Assembly: GCA_913054445.1 (NCBI GenBank)
Contig: CAJXIK010000023.1
Coordinates: 1 to 14,351, forward strand
Length of the DNA stretch: 14,351 bases
Source: an uncultured Bermanella sp.
GTDB taxonomy: Bacteria > Pseudomonadota > Gammaproteobacteria > Pseudomonadales > Oceanobacteraceae
Direction of reading: 5' to 3'
The position numbers and the translations under genes were made by a program. Position 1 is the first letter of the stretch, and every line of letters starts with the position of its first letter. Below, one piece after another: positions 7,360-14,351 of the stretch. Below the pieces are notes generated by a model that searched no databases, had not been told where the DNA came from, and was given only the letters and a program-made list of their open reading frames with translations.

Positions 7360-7533
7360 CACGCCCATATTAATGCCGCTGTGCATGACTTCGTATTTTG
7401 ACGTTCGAGATGACAGCTAAGACACGACGTGTTAAATTTTTATGAGCACTAGGGTCAACCTTATGTCACCGATTTAAACGGTCGGGTACCGGTCGTTAGC
7501 ATTCAATTAAAAATAATAATTAAGGTGTGAATT
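7360..7533 (+). promoter_or_regulatory. Upstream region of the SDR gene with candidate operators
   Basis: Two dyads stand out. ACACG-A-CGTGT occurs at 7423-7433. ACCGATTTAAACGGT at 7468-7482 is a near palindrome, followed by CGGTCG repeated in direct orientation and an ACCGGT core. ACCG/CGGT half-sites are common in TetR-family operators, so local repression of the SDR is possible. No regulator gene is adjacent. AAGGTG at 7522-7527 is the ribosome binding site. Confidence 0.3.
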
Positions 7534-8286
7534 ATGGGACGCGTTCAAGATAAAATTTGTTTAGTGACAGGCGCCGCCTCGGGCATTGGCCGTGAGACGG
7601 CATTACTATTGGCAGAACAGGGTGCGCGCATCATCTTGGCCGACTTAAACCAAGAGGCCGGGCAAAAGGTCGCAGCCGAAATTGATGCCAGCGGTGGCCA
7701 GGCCATCTTCTTCAAGCATGATGTGGCATCGGAAGAAAGCTGGGTGAGCGTGGTAGAAAAATCGGTCGAGCATTTTGGTAAGATTGATGTGCTCATCAAC
7801 AATGCCGGGGTGTTGCTGATGAAGCCCATCCAAGAGACCACAGAAGAAGACTGGAGCTTCGTCAATAACATCAACACTAAGGGTGTGTTCTTTGGTGTGA
7901 AGCACGTCCTAGCGGCCATGAAAGAATCGAAAGGCGGCTCGATTGTGAATATCTCGTCCATTTACGGCATGATCGGCGCGCCAGGCTCTTCGGCCTACCA
8001 AGCCTCCAAAGGGGCGGTACGCCTCTTCACTAAGTCGGCTGCGGTTGAGTACAGCGAACATAATATTCGTGTGAACTCGGTGCACCCTGGCATCATTGCC
8101 ACTCCCATGACAGACGATGTCTTGGCGGATGAGGACTTCACTCAGGCTGCACTAGGCAGCGCTATTATTCGTCGCCCCGCCCACCCCAAAGAAATCGCCT
8201 GGGGAGTGTTGTTCCTCGCGTCGGATGAGTCTTCTTTCATGACCGGCAGCGAACTGGTGATCGATGGCGGTTACACCGCGACCTAA
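7534..8286 (+). CDS. Classical SDR-family NAD(P)-dependent oxidoreductase
   Basis: This 250-residue cytoplasmic enzyme has all the classical short-chain dehydrogenase parts: TGAASGIG (12-19) for cofactor binding, D37 at the end of strand 2 favouring NAD over NADP, NNAG (89-92), N114, S142, and the YxxxK pair Y155/K159. It would interconvert an alcohol and a ketone. The C-terminal MTGSELVIDGGYTAT is usual for the family. Overall it resembles cyclopentanol dehydrogenase or hydroxysteroid dehydrogenase-type members beginning MGRV, but the substrate cannot be read from the sequence. AAGGTG lies about 6 bases before the ATG. It stands alone between an MgtC-type gene and a convergent rlmJ, so the neighbours give no pathway clue. 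Family assignment is firm, substrate unknown. Confidence 0.93.
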   Translation: MGRVQDKICLVTGAASGIGRETALLLAEQGARIILADLNQEAGQKVAAEIDASGGQAIFFKHDVASEESWVSVVEKSVEHFGKIDVLINNAGVLLMKPIQETTEEDWSFVNNINTKGVFFGVKHVLAAMKESKGGSIVNISSIYGMIGAPGSSAYQASKGAVRLFTKSAAVEYSEHNIRVNSVHPGIIATPMTDDVLADEDFTQAALGSAIIRRPAHPKEIAWGVLFLASDESSFMTGSELVIDGGYTAT

Positions 8287-8328
8287 TCGCAAGCGTAATC
8301 GAATTAAAGAACCTAGGGATTACGATTG

Positions 8329-8357
8329 AATATGAGGAGCAGCTGGCTCCTCATATT
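8329..8357. terminator. Strong hairpin between convergent SDR and rlmJ
   Basis: AATATGAGGAGC (8329-8340) and GCTCCTCATATT (8346-8357) form a perfect 12-bp stem with a 5-base loop, AGCTG. It lies 42 bp after the SDR stop and 73 bp past the rlmJ stop, so it could serve both genes. There is no long T-run on either side (TTTAC on plus), so efficiency is uncertain. Confidence 0.6.
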
Positions 8358-8430
8358 TACACTCTCTGTTAGTTGCGAGGCAGGTGAGCGCTTTCCTTGC
8401 GGCCACTAGGCTCCTAAGCAAGCGCCCACA

Positions 8431-9294
8431 TTAAGACCCGTGACAATCCACAGAATAACCCGCCTGCGCCGTCTTCCCTAAGCTCTCGACTAAAAACGGT
8501 AAGCCCTCCTCCAGCTGTTTGGCCAGATTCCAAGGAGGATTAATGACCGCCAAGCCGCTGCCATACATGCCCTCTTCTTCATCTTTGCCGTTTACCCAGA
8601 AACGAACATCGAGAAAGCTCTTACCACCGGCCAAGCTCAATTGACGCACCATGGTTTGCGCCATGTCTTTTTTACTGTCGGTTAGACTCTTGCGGCGGTT
8701 AATCAACGGATACCACACTATATAGACGCCACTGGAAAAACGCTTGAGGCTGTCTTTCACACTGGCCACCACCTGCTTATATTCTTGCGCCTGCTCATAG
8801 GGAGGGTCAATCACCACCATGGCACGCTTAGAGGGCGGCGGTAACAAGGCTTTCAATCCAGCGAAGCCGTCTTGTTTCTCCACTTTTATGTTGCGCTTCT
8901 CTTTAAAATTGTTCTTCAACAAGACACAATCCTGCGGATGCAATTCAAATAAGCGGGCCTTGTCCGTGGGGCGCAAACACGCATTAACAAACCAAGGACT
9001 GCCCGGATACAGCCTAAGCTTATCCGAGCCATTCAACTGCTTAATTAAATCCGTATAGGGTGCCATTACCGAGGGGGTATCTTTATGCCAAATAGCCTGT
9101 ATGCCACCCTCAAACTCTGACGTCTTGTTGGCGATACTGCTTTTTAGGCTGTACACACCCGCTGCTGCGTGAGTGTCCACGTACAGGAAGGGTTTGTCTT
9201 TTTGCGTCATGTATTGGGCGGTTAACACACATAACCAGTGCTTAAGCACATCGGCATGGTTGCCTGCATGAAAACCGTGACGGTAACTTAACAT
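8431..9294 (-). CDS. rlmJ: 23S rRNA (adenine(2030)-N6)-methyltransferase RlmJ
   Basis: RlmJ methylates A2030 of 23S rRNA at N6 using S-adenosylmethionine. The 287-residue product is close to the E. coli length of about 280. The first residues, MLSYRHGFHAGNHADVLKH, are the family N-terminus and fix the start at 9294; the frame stays open 13 codons further upstream, but those codons look like leader. AAGAGA lies about 7 bases before this ATG. Key motifs are VDTHAAAGVYSL (39-50), ELHP (117-120) and the N6-adenine methyltransferase signature DPPY (163-166), then VWYPL (193-197). It lies downstream of nhaB on the same strand, separated by an intrinsic terminator whose stem is about 30 bp upstream of the rlmJ start. 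Confidence 0.95.
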   Translation of the reverse strand: MLSYRHGFHAGNHADVLKHWLCVLTAQYMTQKDKPFLYVDTHAAAGVYSLKSSIANKTSEFEGGIQAIWHKDTPSVMAPYTDLIKQLNGSDKLRLYPGSPWFVNACLRPTDKARLFELHPQDCVLLKNNFKEKRNIKVEKQDGFAGLKALLPPPSKRAMVVIDPPYEQAQEYKQVVASVKDSLKRFSSGVYIVWYPLINRRKSLTDSKKDMAQTMVRQLSLAGGKSFLDVRFWVNGKDEEEGMYGSGLAVINPPWNLAKQLEEGLPFLVESLGKTAQAGYSVDCHGS

Positions 9295-9312
9295 GGGAAT
9301 TCTCTTGGGTTT

Positions 9313-9342
9313 CAAAAACAGAAGGCTGCACAAGGCAGCCTT
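9313..9342 (-). terminator. Intrinsic terminator of nhaB
   Basis: On the minus strand AAGGCTGC, loop CTTGT and GCAGCCTT form an 8-bp perfect stem (9322-9342), followed by CTGTTTTTG. It starts about 20 bases after the nhaB stop and is a standard Rho-independent terminator. It falls in the leader of rlmJ, so rlmJ relies on read-through or on a promoter within this short stretch. Confidence 0.75.
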
Positions 9343-9362
9343 AGGTAGAGCAATATCTTAGT

Positions 9363-10865
9363 TTACAGGCTCGCCACACAATATGCGCCGACCGTGGTCA
9401 TCACTATGGTATACGGCAAGGCCATCCATACCATCTTGCCGTAAGACAAGCGGATTAACGGGGCAATGGCCGAGGTTAGCAAGAACAAAAACGCCGCCTG
9501 GCCATTAGGAGTGGCCACACTTGGCAGGTTGGTGCCGGTGTTCACCGCGATGGCCAGCAAGTCAAAGTGCTCACGGCTGATGTCACCCGCGTCATAGGCG
9601 GCTCTCACTTCGTTGATGTAGACCGTGGCCACGAATACATTGTCACTGATGACCGACAAGATGCCGTTGGCAAAGAACATAATCACCGGCTGTGCCGATA
9701 GGCTCTGGGTAAATACCCAGTCGATAATCGGCTGGAACAGGTGCTGGTCATGAATCACCGCCACCACCGCAAAGAAAACGATTAGCAGGGCGGTAAAGGG
9801 CATGGCTTCTTCGAATGAGTGGCCAATTTGGTGCTCTTCGGTGATGCCGTTAAGGGCGGTTTGCAAGATGATGATGGCTAGGCCAATTAAGCCCACTGGT
9901 GCCAAGTGTAAGGCCAGAGCGATCACCAAGAATACGGCGGCGCTGGCTTGAATCCACAATTGTGCCACTTCATATTTAGTGCGCTTAGCCGATTCGAACT
10001 GGTCGTAGTCGCGCAGAATATTGTAAACTTTCTCTGGAATCACTTCTCCGTAACCGAATATCTTGAATTTTTCCACCAGCACCACGGTGCATAAACCGGC
10101 CACAAACACAGGGATAGACACGGGTGCCATCTGTAGGAAGAAAGTAATGAAGTCCCAACCGGCTTTTTCGGCGATCAATAGGTTTTGTGGTTCACCCACT
10201 AAGGTAGAGACACCACCCAGTGCCGTACCTACGGCACCGTGCATTAACAAACTGCGCAAGAAGCTACGGAATTGTTCTAAGTCGGTTTTATTCTTATCGT
10301 GCACGCTTTCGTCGTCGCCATAATCATGGTCGTCGTGGTGATATTCACGACCCGACGCCACCTTGTGGTAGACGCTGTAAAAACCCACACCCACAGAGAT
10401 GATCACCGCGGTGACGGTTAAGGCATCGAGGAAGGCCGACAATACTGCGGTCATGATACTGAAGGTCAACGACAGAATGATTTTAGAGCGCACGTTAATT
10501 AATAACTTAGTAAACGCGAACAGCAACAGGTTTTTCATGAAGTAAATACCCGCCACCATAAACATCAATAATAAAATCACTTCGAAGTTGGCGGTGATTT
10601 CGTGTTTCACCGCTGCTGGGCTGGTCAAGCCCAACGCCACCGCTTCGATCACCAGTAAACCACCTGGCTGCAACGGGTAGCATTTAAGCGCTAGGGATAG
10701 GGTGAAGATAAATTCCAGAATCAGCGCCCAACCGGCCACGGTATAACCGATATCCGGAATCAGCACCAATAACGGGTTGATCAATAAGAAGGCAATAATG
10801 GCCTTTTTATACCAAGAGGGGCTATTACCCAAGAAGTTGTGATACAGGCTGCTCATAGGCGTCAT
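9363..10865 (-). CDS. nhaB: Na+/H+ antiporter NhaB
   Basis: NhaB is an inner-membrane antiporter that expels Na+ in exchange for protons, supporting salt tolerance and internal pH. The 500-residue protein aligns over nearly its whole length with E. coli NhaB (513): NFLGNSPSWYK near the start, CYPLQPGGLL, then MVAGIYFMK, SAFLDALTV with the conserved Asp147, TLVGEPQNL, SDNVFVATVYINE and NTGTNLPSVATPNGQAAF. The loop at residues about 171-191 is unusually rich in His and Asp. Two starts are possible, M1 at 10865 and M4 at 10856; neither has a strong ribosome binding site. moaA ends 49 bp upstream on the same strand with no clear terminator, so the two may be cotranscribed. An intrinsic terminator follows. 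Confidence 0.97.
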   Translation of the reverse strand: MTPMSSLYHNFLGNSPSWYKKAIIAFLLINPLLVLIPDIGYTVAGWALILEFIFTLSLALKCYPLQPGGLLVIEAVALGLTSPAAVKHEITANFEVILLLMFMVAGIYFMKNLLLFAFTKLLINVRSKIILSLTFSIMTAVLSAFLDALTVTAVIISVGVGFYSVYHKVASGREYHHDDHDYGDDESVHDKNKTDLEQFRSFLRSLLMHGAVGTALGGVSTLVGEPQNLLIAEKAGWDFITFFLQMAPVSIPVFVAGLCTVVLVEKFKIFGYGEVIPEKVYNILRDYDQFESAKRTKYEVAQLWIQASAAVFLVIALALHLAPVGLIGLAIIILQTALNGITEEHQIGHSFEEAMPFTALLIVFFAVVAVIHDQHLFQPIIDWVFTQSLSAQPVIMFFANGILSVISDNVFVATVYINEVRAAYDAGDISREHFDLLAIAVNTGTNLPSVATPNGQAAFLFLLTSAIAPLIRLSYGKMVWMALPYTIVMTTVGAYCVASL

Positions 10866-10914
10866 CTTATTTTAGAGTGATGTGTGTGTTGTGCGACGAC
10901 TATTCTGTTACAGA

Positions 10915-11910
10915 TTAACCGCCAGTGGTATTCATAAAGCGTAAGATTTTAACCTCTTGCGCTAAATTAAAGTAGTGCCTTTCTGGCTTAATCAGCATCG
11001 CATCGCGAATGGCTTGCTTAACTGGCGCTAATTCCCCCGGATGTTGGCGCACTACGGCCCTTAAATCCACGCTGTGCTCATTGCCTAAGCATAACAACAG
11101 GCGGCCTTCTGCGGTTAAGCGCACGCGATTACAGCTGCCACAGAAATTATGGCTGTGGGGGGAAATAAAGCCCACTCGGCTATTATGGCCATCTAGGAAA
11201 CGCCAATACTCGCTGGGGCCGCCGCTGCTGACATCGATTTTTTCCATGGCATGCTGCTCTTGGATGAGTTCACGTATCTCATGGCTGCTCATGAAGGTTT
11301 GCTGGCGATCGTGCTCACTGATCTGCCCGAGGGGCATCTCCTCGATGAAGCTGATGTCTAGCTGATGTTGGCGGATGTAGTCAATTAAGGCGAGAATTTC
11401 GTGGTCGTTACGGCCTTTTAAGATAACCGCGTTGAGTTTTATGTGACTAAAGCCCTGCCGCTTAGCTGCCTGAATACCGTTCAGCACTTGGGATAAGTCC
11501 CCGCTGCGGGTCAGTTCCTTGAAGCGTTTTTCATCTAGGCTGTCGAGGGAGATATTGAGGCGATTCAAGCCCGCCGCTTTTAAGTCTTTGGCCAGGCGCG
11601 GCAGTTGGCTGCCATTGCTGGTCATATTCAGTTCTTTTAAGCCCGGCAGGGCCGATAGCGTGCTCACTAGCTGGCTAATGCCGTTGCGAATTAGAGGTTC
11701 GCCACCGGTTAGGCGAATTTTACTCACCCCCAGTTCCACGAAGGCCTGGGCAATGAGCTGAATTTCTTCCAGGGATAGTATCTGCGCGCGGGGTAAGAAG
11801 GTCATCTCTTCCGACATGCAATACACACAGCGAAAATCACAGCGGTCTGTCACCGAGATGCGGACGTAATCCACCACCCTGTTAAATTTATCGATTAATT
11901 GCTCGGCCAT
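10915..11910 (-). CDS. moaA: GTP 3',8-cyclase MoaA (molybdenum cofactor synthesis)
   Basis: MoaA is a radical S-adenosylmethionine enzyme that, followed by MoaC, turns GTP into cyclic pyranopterin monophosphate, the first stage of molybdenum cofactor synthesis. The 331-residue protein has the N-terminal cluster motif CDFRCVYC (C24, C28, C31), GGEP (69-72), the second cluster cysteines C257, C260 and C274 (NFCGSC, then LLLCL), and the C-terminal Gly-Gly that is essential in the family. The ATG at 11910 gives the usual N-terminus; its ribosome binding site is weak. No other moa or moe genes are in the window, so the pathway genes are scattered. The product is needed by nitrate reductases, but the narK gene is over 9 kb away. 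Confidence 0.97.
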   Translation of the reverse strand: MAEQLIDKFNRVVDYVRISVTDRCDFRCVYCMSEEMTFLPRAQILSLEEIQLIAQAFVELGVSKIRLTGGEPLIRNGISQLVSTLSALPGLKELNMTSNGSQLPRLAKDLKAAGLNRLNISLDSLDEKRFKELTRSGDLSQVLNGIQAAKRQGFSHIKLNAVILKGRNDHEILALIDYIRQHQLDISFIEEMPLGQISEHDRQQTFMSSHEIRELIQEQHAMEKIDVSSGGPSEYWRFLDGHNSRVGFISPHSHNFCGSCNRVRLTAEGRLLLCLGNEHSVDLRAVVRQHPGELAPVKQAIRDAMLIKPERHYFNLAQEVKILRFMNTTGG

Positions 11911-12089
11911 ACTCTACACACAAACTCGCGCCCTCTTATTTAGCTCCCCCTATAATATCAAATATGAAAAGCTCACCGCCAGCGGCGTTTTGCAATTCAC
12001 TGTTTTAATTGCGTTATCAAAGGGTTAGGCGAAAATATGAGGGCATCAAATTAGAATTATAATAGCCAAACAAGCAAATTTACCCCGCT

Positions 12090-12200
12090 AGCCCGAAATG
12101 GTGCAGTTTCAGTCTGGGGCCGCTGCAAGCCGTCCATGGTCGCTTCCTTAAAACGTCCCTGTTTTAAAGACCCCAACTGAATCAGCACCATTTCAAGCTC
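12090..12200. repeat. Inverted pair of a dispersed palindromic repeat
   Basis: Arm A (12090-12119) and the reverse complement of arm B (12171-12200) share AGC, GAAATGGTGC, TTCAGT and TGGGG in the same order with one 1-base gap. Each arm contains its own partial dyad (GAAA...TTTC). Between them is a further hairpin, TTAAAAC (12148-12154) with GTTTTAA (12161-12167). The whole resembles a REP-type paired element. A third copy lies at 14304-14337. Confidence 0.75.
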
Positions 12201-12220
12201 AAGCCTTACAACCTGCGAAG

Positions 12221-12237
12221 CCCTCAATAATTGAGGG
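12221..12237. terminator. Hairpin downstream of the aminotransferase gene
   Basis: CCCTCAA, loop TAA and TTGAGGG form a perfect 7-bp stem. It lies about 24 bp past the aminotransferase stop on the minus strand. AAGCCC (12218-12223) could alternatively pair with GGGCTT (12251-12256), excluding the first fold. No T-run follows, so terminator function is tentative. Confidence 0.4.
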
Positions 12238-12261
12238 TTAGCGAGTGAGCGGGCTTAGTCA

Positions 12262-13512
12262 CTAGGCGGTGAGCGCTTCCTTCGCATCCAGCTCGCGCTC
12301 TAGCGACGACATACCCCCAGGCAGGTCTATCTTGGCACCACAGCTCTTTAGGCTCATGCCGAACGCATGCAGGGTTCGATATAAGTTATGGGCTCGGCTT
12401 TGCTCACCCATTTGGCCAATACGCACGATGGGCAAACCAAAGGAGCCGGATATTTCGACCTTGTAGAGGTTAGACATGGTCGCCAGCACGTCTTTGCCTG
12501 CTATGCCGGTTGGCAGGCAGATGCCCACCACGCTGTTGAGGCGGCTCTGGGGGGCGACAAATAAGTTCAAGCCCATGGCTTCGATGGCGGCCTGCAAGGC
12601 CTGACTGCACACGAGGTGACGCTCGAAACGCCGGTCTAAGGTTTCGAGGCACACCTGGCGCAGGGCTTCATGCAAGGCCAGAATACCGCTCACCGGAGCC
12701 GTGTAGTGATAGCCTTTTTCTTCCCAAAACTGCAAGGCCAAACGGGCATCGAGACACCAGTGAGGCATGGGCACAGAGCGATTCACTATTTGCGGCCACA
12801 CATGTTCGCTAAAGGCGATAAGAGAAACACCAGGAATAGAAGCCAACCCTTTTTGCCCGCCGGTAATGACCACGTCTACCTGCCATTCATCCATATTAAG
12901 GGGCATAGTGCTCAGGGTGCAGACCGCATCGACTATGGATAACACCCCGTATTGACGAGCCAACTGAGTGATGTTTGCCAGCTGCTCATTCCATACCGTG
13001 CACGAGGTTTCGCCCTGCACGAGGGTGATGACATCGAAATCCCCCTGCGCCAGCTGTTTTTCTACCTGTGCGGCATCGACCCCCTGCCCTTCTGGCAGGT
13101 TATGCAGGGTCACCTCTCCCCCCACGCGGGTGGCCATCTCGGCCAAGCGGGCACTAAAGAAGCCATTGTTGATGCACAAGACCTTACGGCCCGGCCACAC
13201 AAGGTTAGTGATGGCCATCTCCATGGCCGCACTGCCCGGCCCCGCCACCCCCAAGATATGGCGGCTGCGGGTTTGAAAGACATATTGCGCCATCAGGCGT
13301 ACCCGCTCGATGACCCTATTCATGGTCTCCCCAAGGTGATTAATCACCACAGAGTTGGCCGATGCCACTTTTTGCGAGACCGGCACTGGGCCTGCCCCCA
13401 TAAGCAACAGGGGCTCATCCGGCAGGATGTTGTCCAACGGCAGGTCGGCGGGGGGTAATATTAGCGTGTTACTGGTCAAAACATGATCCAAAGGGGCATG
13501 CGCCCCGATCAA
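12262..13512 (-). CDS. Class V aminotransferase, alanine-glyoxylate/serine-pyruvate type
   Basis: This is a PLP-dependent fold-type I enzyme of up to 416 residues. Visible landmarks are LLLMGAGPVPVS (35-46) at the active-site entry, GPGSAAME (91-98) for the PLP phosphate, D195 in SIVDAV for the pyridine ring, K221 in TGGQKG as the Schiff-base lysine, and RIGQMGE (364-370) with the carboxylate-binding arginine. The family moves amino groups between alanine or serine and glyoxylate or pyruvate; the exact donor and acceptor are not decided by the sequence. The start is doubtful. The frame begins with TTG at 13512, without a ribosome binding site, and the first 34 residues before the conserved part look poorly conserved; a TTG at 13491 is an alternative. 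It follows the small outer-membrane protein gene by 18 bp on the same strand, so translational coupling is likely. Confidence 0.87.
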   Translation of the reverse strand: MIGAHAPLDHVLTSNTLILPPADLPLDNILPDEPLLLMGAGPVPVSQKVASANSVVINHLGETMNRVIERVRLMAQYVFQTRSRHILGVAGPGSAAMEMAITNLVWPGRKVLCINNGFFSARLAEMATRVGGEVTLHNLPEGQGVDAAQVEKQLAQGDFDVITLVQGETSCTVWNEQLANITQLARQYGVLSIVDAVCTLSTMPLNMDEWQVDVVITGGQKGLASIPGVSLIAFSEHVWPQIVNRSVPMPHWCLDARLALQFWEEKGYHYTAPVSGILALHEALRQVCLETLDRRFERHLVCSQALQAAIEAMGLNLFVAPQSRLNSVVGICLPTGIAGKDVLATMSNLYKVEISGSFGLPIVRIGQMGEQSRAHNLYRTLHAFGMSLKSCGAKIDLPGGMSSLERELDAKEALTA

Positions 13513-13530
13513 ACGGTAAACGGGTAAGCG

Positions 13531-14184
13531 TTAGAAACGAGCGCGTAGGCCCAGTATGGAGCCTTCGGCCAGTTTTACATCGTCGTCATTCTTGGCGATG
13601 AGCGCCACATAGCGATAATGCGCGTACAGAGCCACATCCCAAGTGAAGGCATATTCGAGGCCCGCTTGATATTCATATTCAATTTGCGCCTGATCGTCCC
13701 AGTCACTGCTGAGGAAGAAGGGCCGTATATTAAAGCCTATGTTGCTCTGCAAGCCTGCCGCGATGGGTATAAACAGCTGAGTGCGAAAGCCAATGCCGGT
13801 ACGTTTATAGTCGTCCAGCCCATCGATGCGGGTTTGCGATAGCTCGAAGTCAAACTCGGCACCGCCGTTTAATGTGGGGTCTGCAAGATAACCAAAGCCA
13901 CCGGCACCCAGTGCCAGTATTTCCACCTTCTGCTCGCCCCTGTTATCTTTATTCACCTTAACGCTGTCGTCACTCTCGAAATAGCTAAGGTAAAACATGC
14001 TGGTGACCCTCTCACCTTCGCTGCCGGGCGGTGTTTCGCCCATGCCGAGACGCAGCTGAGTCATCTCGTCACCCTGCGCCAAGTCTAAAAATAGGGTGTC
14101 ATACTGGGCGTGGGCAGCAGGGGTGGCGAGCAGCAGGGCACCCATGGAAATAGCCGCCGATAAACGTAACAATAATGAATTCAT
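13531..14184 (-). CDS. Small outer-membrane beta-barrel protein, YfaZ-like
   Basis: The 217-residue product starts with a clear signal peptide (hydrophobic core at 8-22, probable cleavage after AHA, residue 26). The rest has alternating strand patterns typical of an outer-membrane barrel and ends AHYRYVALI...GLRARF, with terminal Phe. Size and the C-terminal pattern resemble the YfaZ family, whose function is unknown; the match is by eye and tentative. The start at 14184 is chosen because GAGG lies about 8 bases upstream and it gives the whole signal peptide. The open frame reaches 14295, but those extra 37 codons are not signal-like. It is the first gene of a likely two-gene operon with the aminotransferase, an unexplained pairing. 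Confidence 0.65.
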   Translation of the reverse strand: MNSLLLRLSAAISMGALLLATPAAHAQYDTLFLDLAQGDEMTQLRLGMGETPPGSEGERVTSMFYLSYFESDDSVKVNKDNRGEQKVEILALGAGGFGYLADPTLNGGAEFDFELSQTRIDGLDDYKRTGIGFRTQLFIPIAAGLQSNIGFNIRPFFLSSDWDDQAQIEYEYQAGLEYAFTWDVALYAHYRYVALIAKNDDDVKLAEGSILGLRARF

Positions 14185-14303
14185 AGATATAACCTCAGAG
14201 TCGGGCCAGAGCATAACAAAATAAACCTGCTTGCAATAGTTTAGGGGCCGCTCCTTCAGGGCTATCGCATTAAAATTAAAGTCGCACCATTGCACCCCCC
14301 GCC

Positions 14304-14337
14304 AGCCTGAAATGGTGCTATTTCAGTTTGCGGCCGC
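14304..14337. repeat. Third copy of the dispersed palindromic repeat
   Basis: CTGAAAT-GGTGCT-ATTTCAG (14307-14326) forms a perfect 7-bp stem with a 6-base loop. Together with AGC before it and TTTGCGG after it, it matches the two arms at 12090-12200. It lies about 120 bp upstream of the small barrel gene, so it might sit in its promoter region. The window ends shortly after; a partner arm could lie beyond the edge. GCACCAT at 14284-14290 also mirrors its ATGGTGC. Confidence 0.7.
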
Positions 14338-14351
14338 CATTAATCCATCCA

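Larger units (their letters stand above)
11911..12261. other. Gene-free stretch with repeats, between moaA and the aminotransferase
   Basis: These 351 bp contain no credible gene. From left to right they hold the moaA upstream region, an AT-rich stretch with a small dyad (GCAATT at 11992-11997 with AATTGC at 12007-12012), an inverted pair of palindromic repeats at 12090-12200, and a hairpin at 12221-12237 past the aminotransferase stop. No moaA promoter with both boxes in good form was found, and no molybdenum cofactor riboswitch could be recognised by eye. Confidence 0.6.

Noticed and set aside
7545..7961. 138-codon minus-strand open frame inside the SDR gene
   Set aside because: Antisense shadow of a fully conserved enzyme, with no ribosome binding site or protein-like pattern.
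12952..13458. 168-codon plus-strand open frame inside the aminotransferase gene
   Set aside because: It is antisense to a gene with complete PLP-enzyme motifs and its translation has no recognisable features.
14284..14320. NtrC-type GCACCA...TGGTGC sites and a sigma-54 promoter near the right edge
   Set aside because: Half-sites are 21 bases apart rather than about 5, and the GG and GC elements nearby are at the wrong spacing.

Overview
The window looks like chromosomal DNA from a gammaproteobacterium, probably marine or halotolerant. The evidence is rlmJ, ppnP, an NhaB-type Na+/H+ antiporter, Gram-negative outer-membrane proteins with signal peptides, and protein sequences close to the enterobacterial versions of NhaB, PpnP, RlmJ and MoaA. 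I cannot name a genus from the sequence. No rRNA, tRNA, CRISPR array, transposase, integrase or prophage gene was seen.

Layout. Bases 1-231 hold a 72-bp-period tandem repeat cut by the window edge, then two hairpins. Next is a minus-strand NarK-type nitrate/nitrite transporter (232-1704). A 445-bp AT-rich gap with a long imperfect inverted repeat separates it from a divergent outer-membrane barrel protein (2150-3352). A short PhnA-type zinc-ribbon protein follows on plus and converges on a UvrD/Rep-type helicase with a Tudor-like tail on minus. At their meeting point a 140-bp segment covering the 3' ends of both genes is tandemly duplicated (3791-4070). Divergent from the helicase lie ppnP, an MgtC/SapB-type membrane protein and a classical SDR oxidoreductase, all on plus. 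A strong hairpin at 8329-8357 separates the SDR from a minus-strand run: moaA, nhaB (with its own intrinsic terminator), then rlmJ. After a 351-bp gene-free stretch containing an inverted pair of short palindromic repeats comes a minus-strand two-gene unit, a small outer-membrane protein followed 18 bp later by a class V aminotransferase. A third copy of the palindromic repeat lies upstream of that unit, at the right edge.

Function. Most genes are housekeeping or physiology: RNA modification (rlmJ), molybdenum cofactor synthesis (moaA), nucleoside phosphorolysis (ppnP), sodium and pH homeostasis (nhaB), nitrate/nitrite transport (narK) and DNA repair (helicase). The narK-barrel pair may supply passage of one anion across both membranes, but this is inferred from position only. 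MoaA makes a precursor of the cofactor used by nitrate reductases; no nitrate reductase gene lies in the window.

No complete novel system is evident. The observations most worth following are the junction-spanning duplication with mostly synonymous divergence, the dispersed hairpin family, and the dyad in the narK-barrel gap. Several start codons (helicase GTG, aminotransferase TTG, PhnA-like ATG) lack a clear ribosome binding site and are uncertain.
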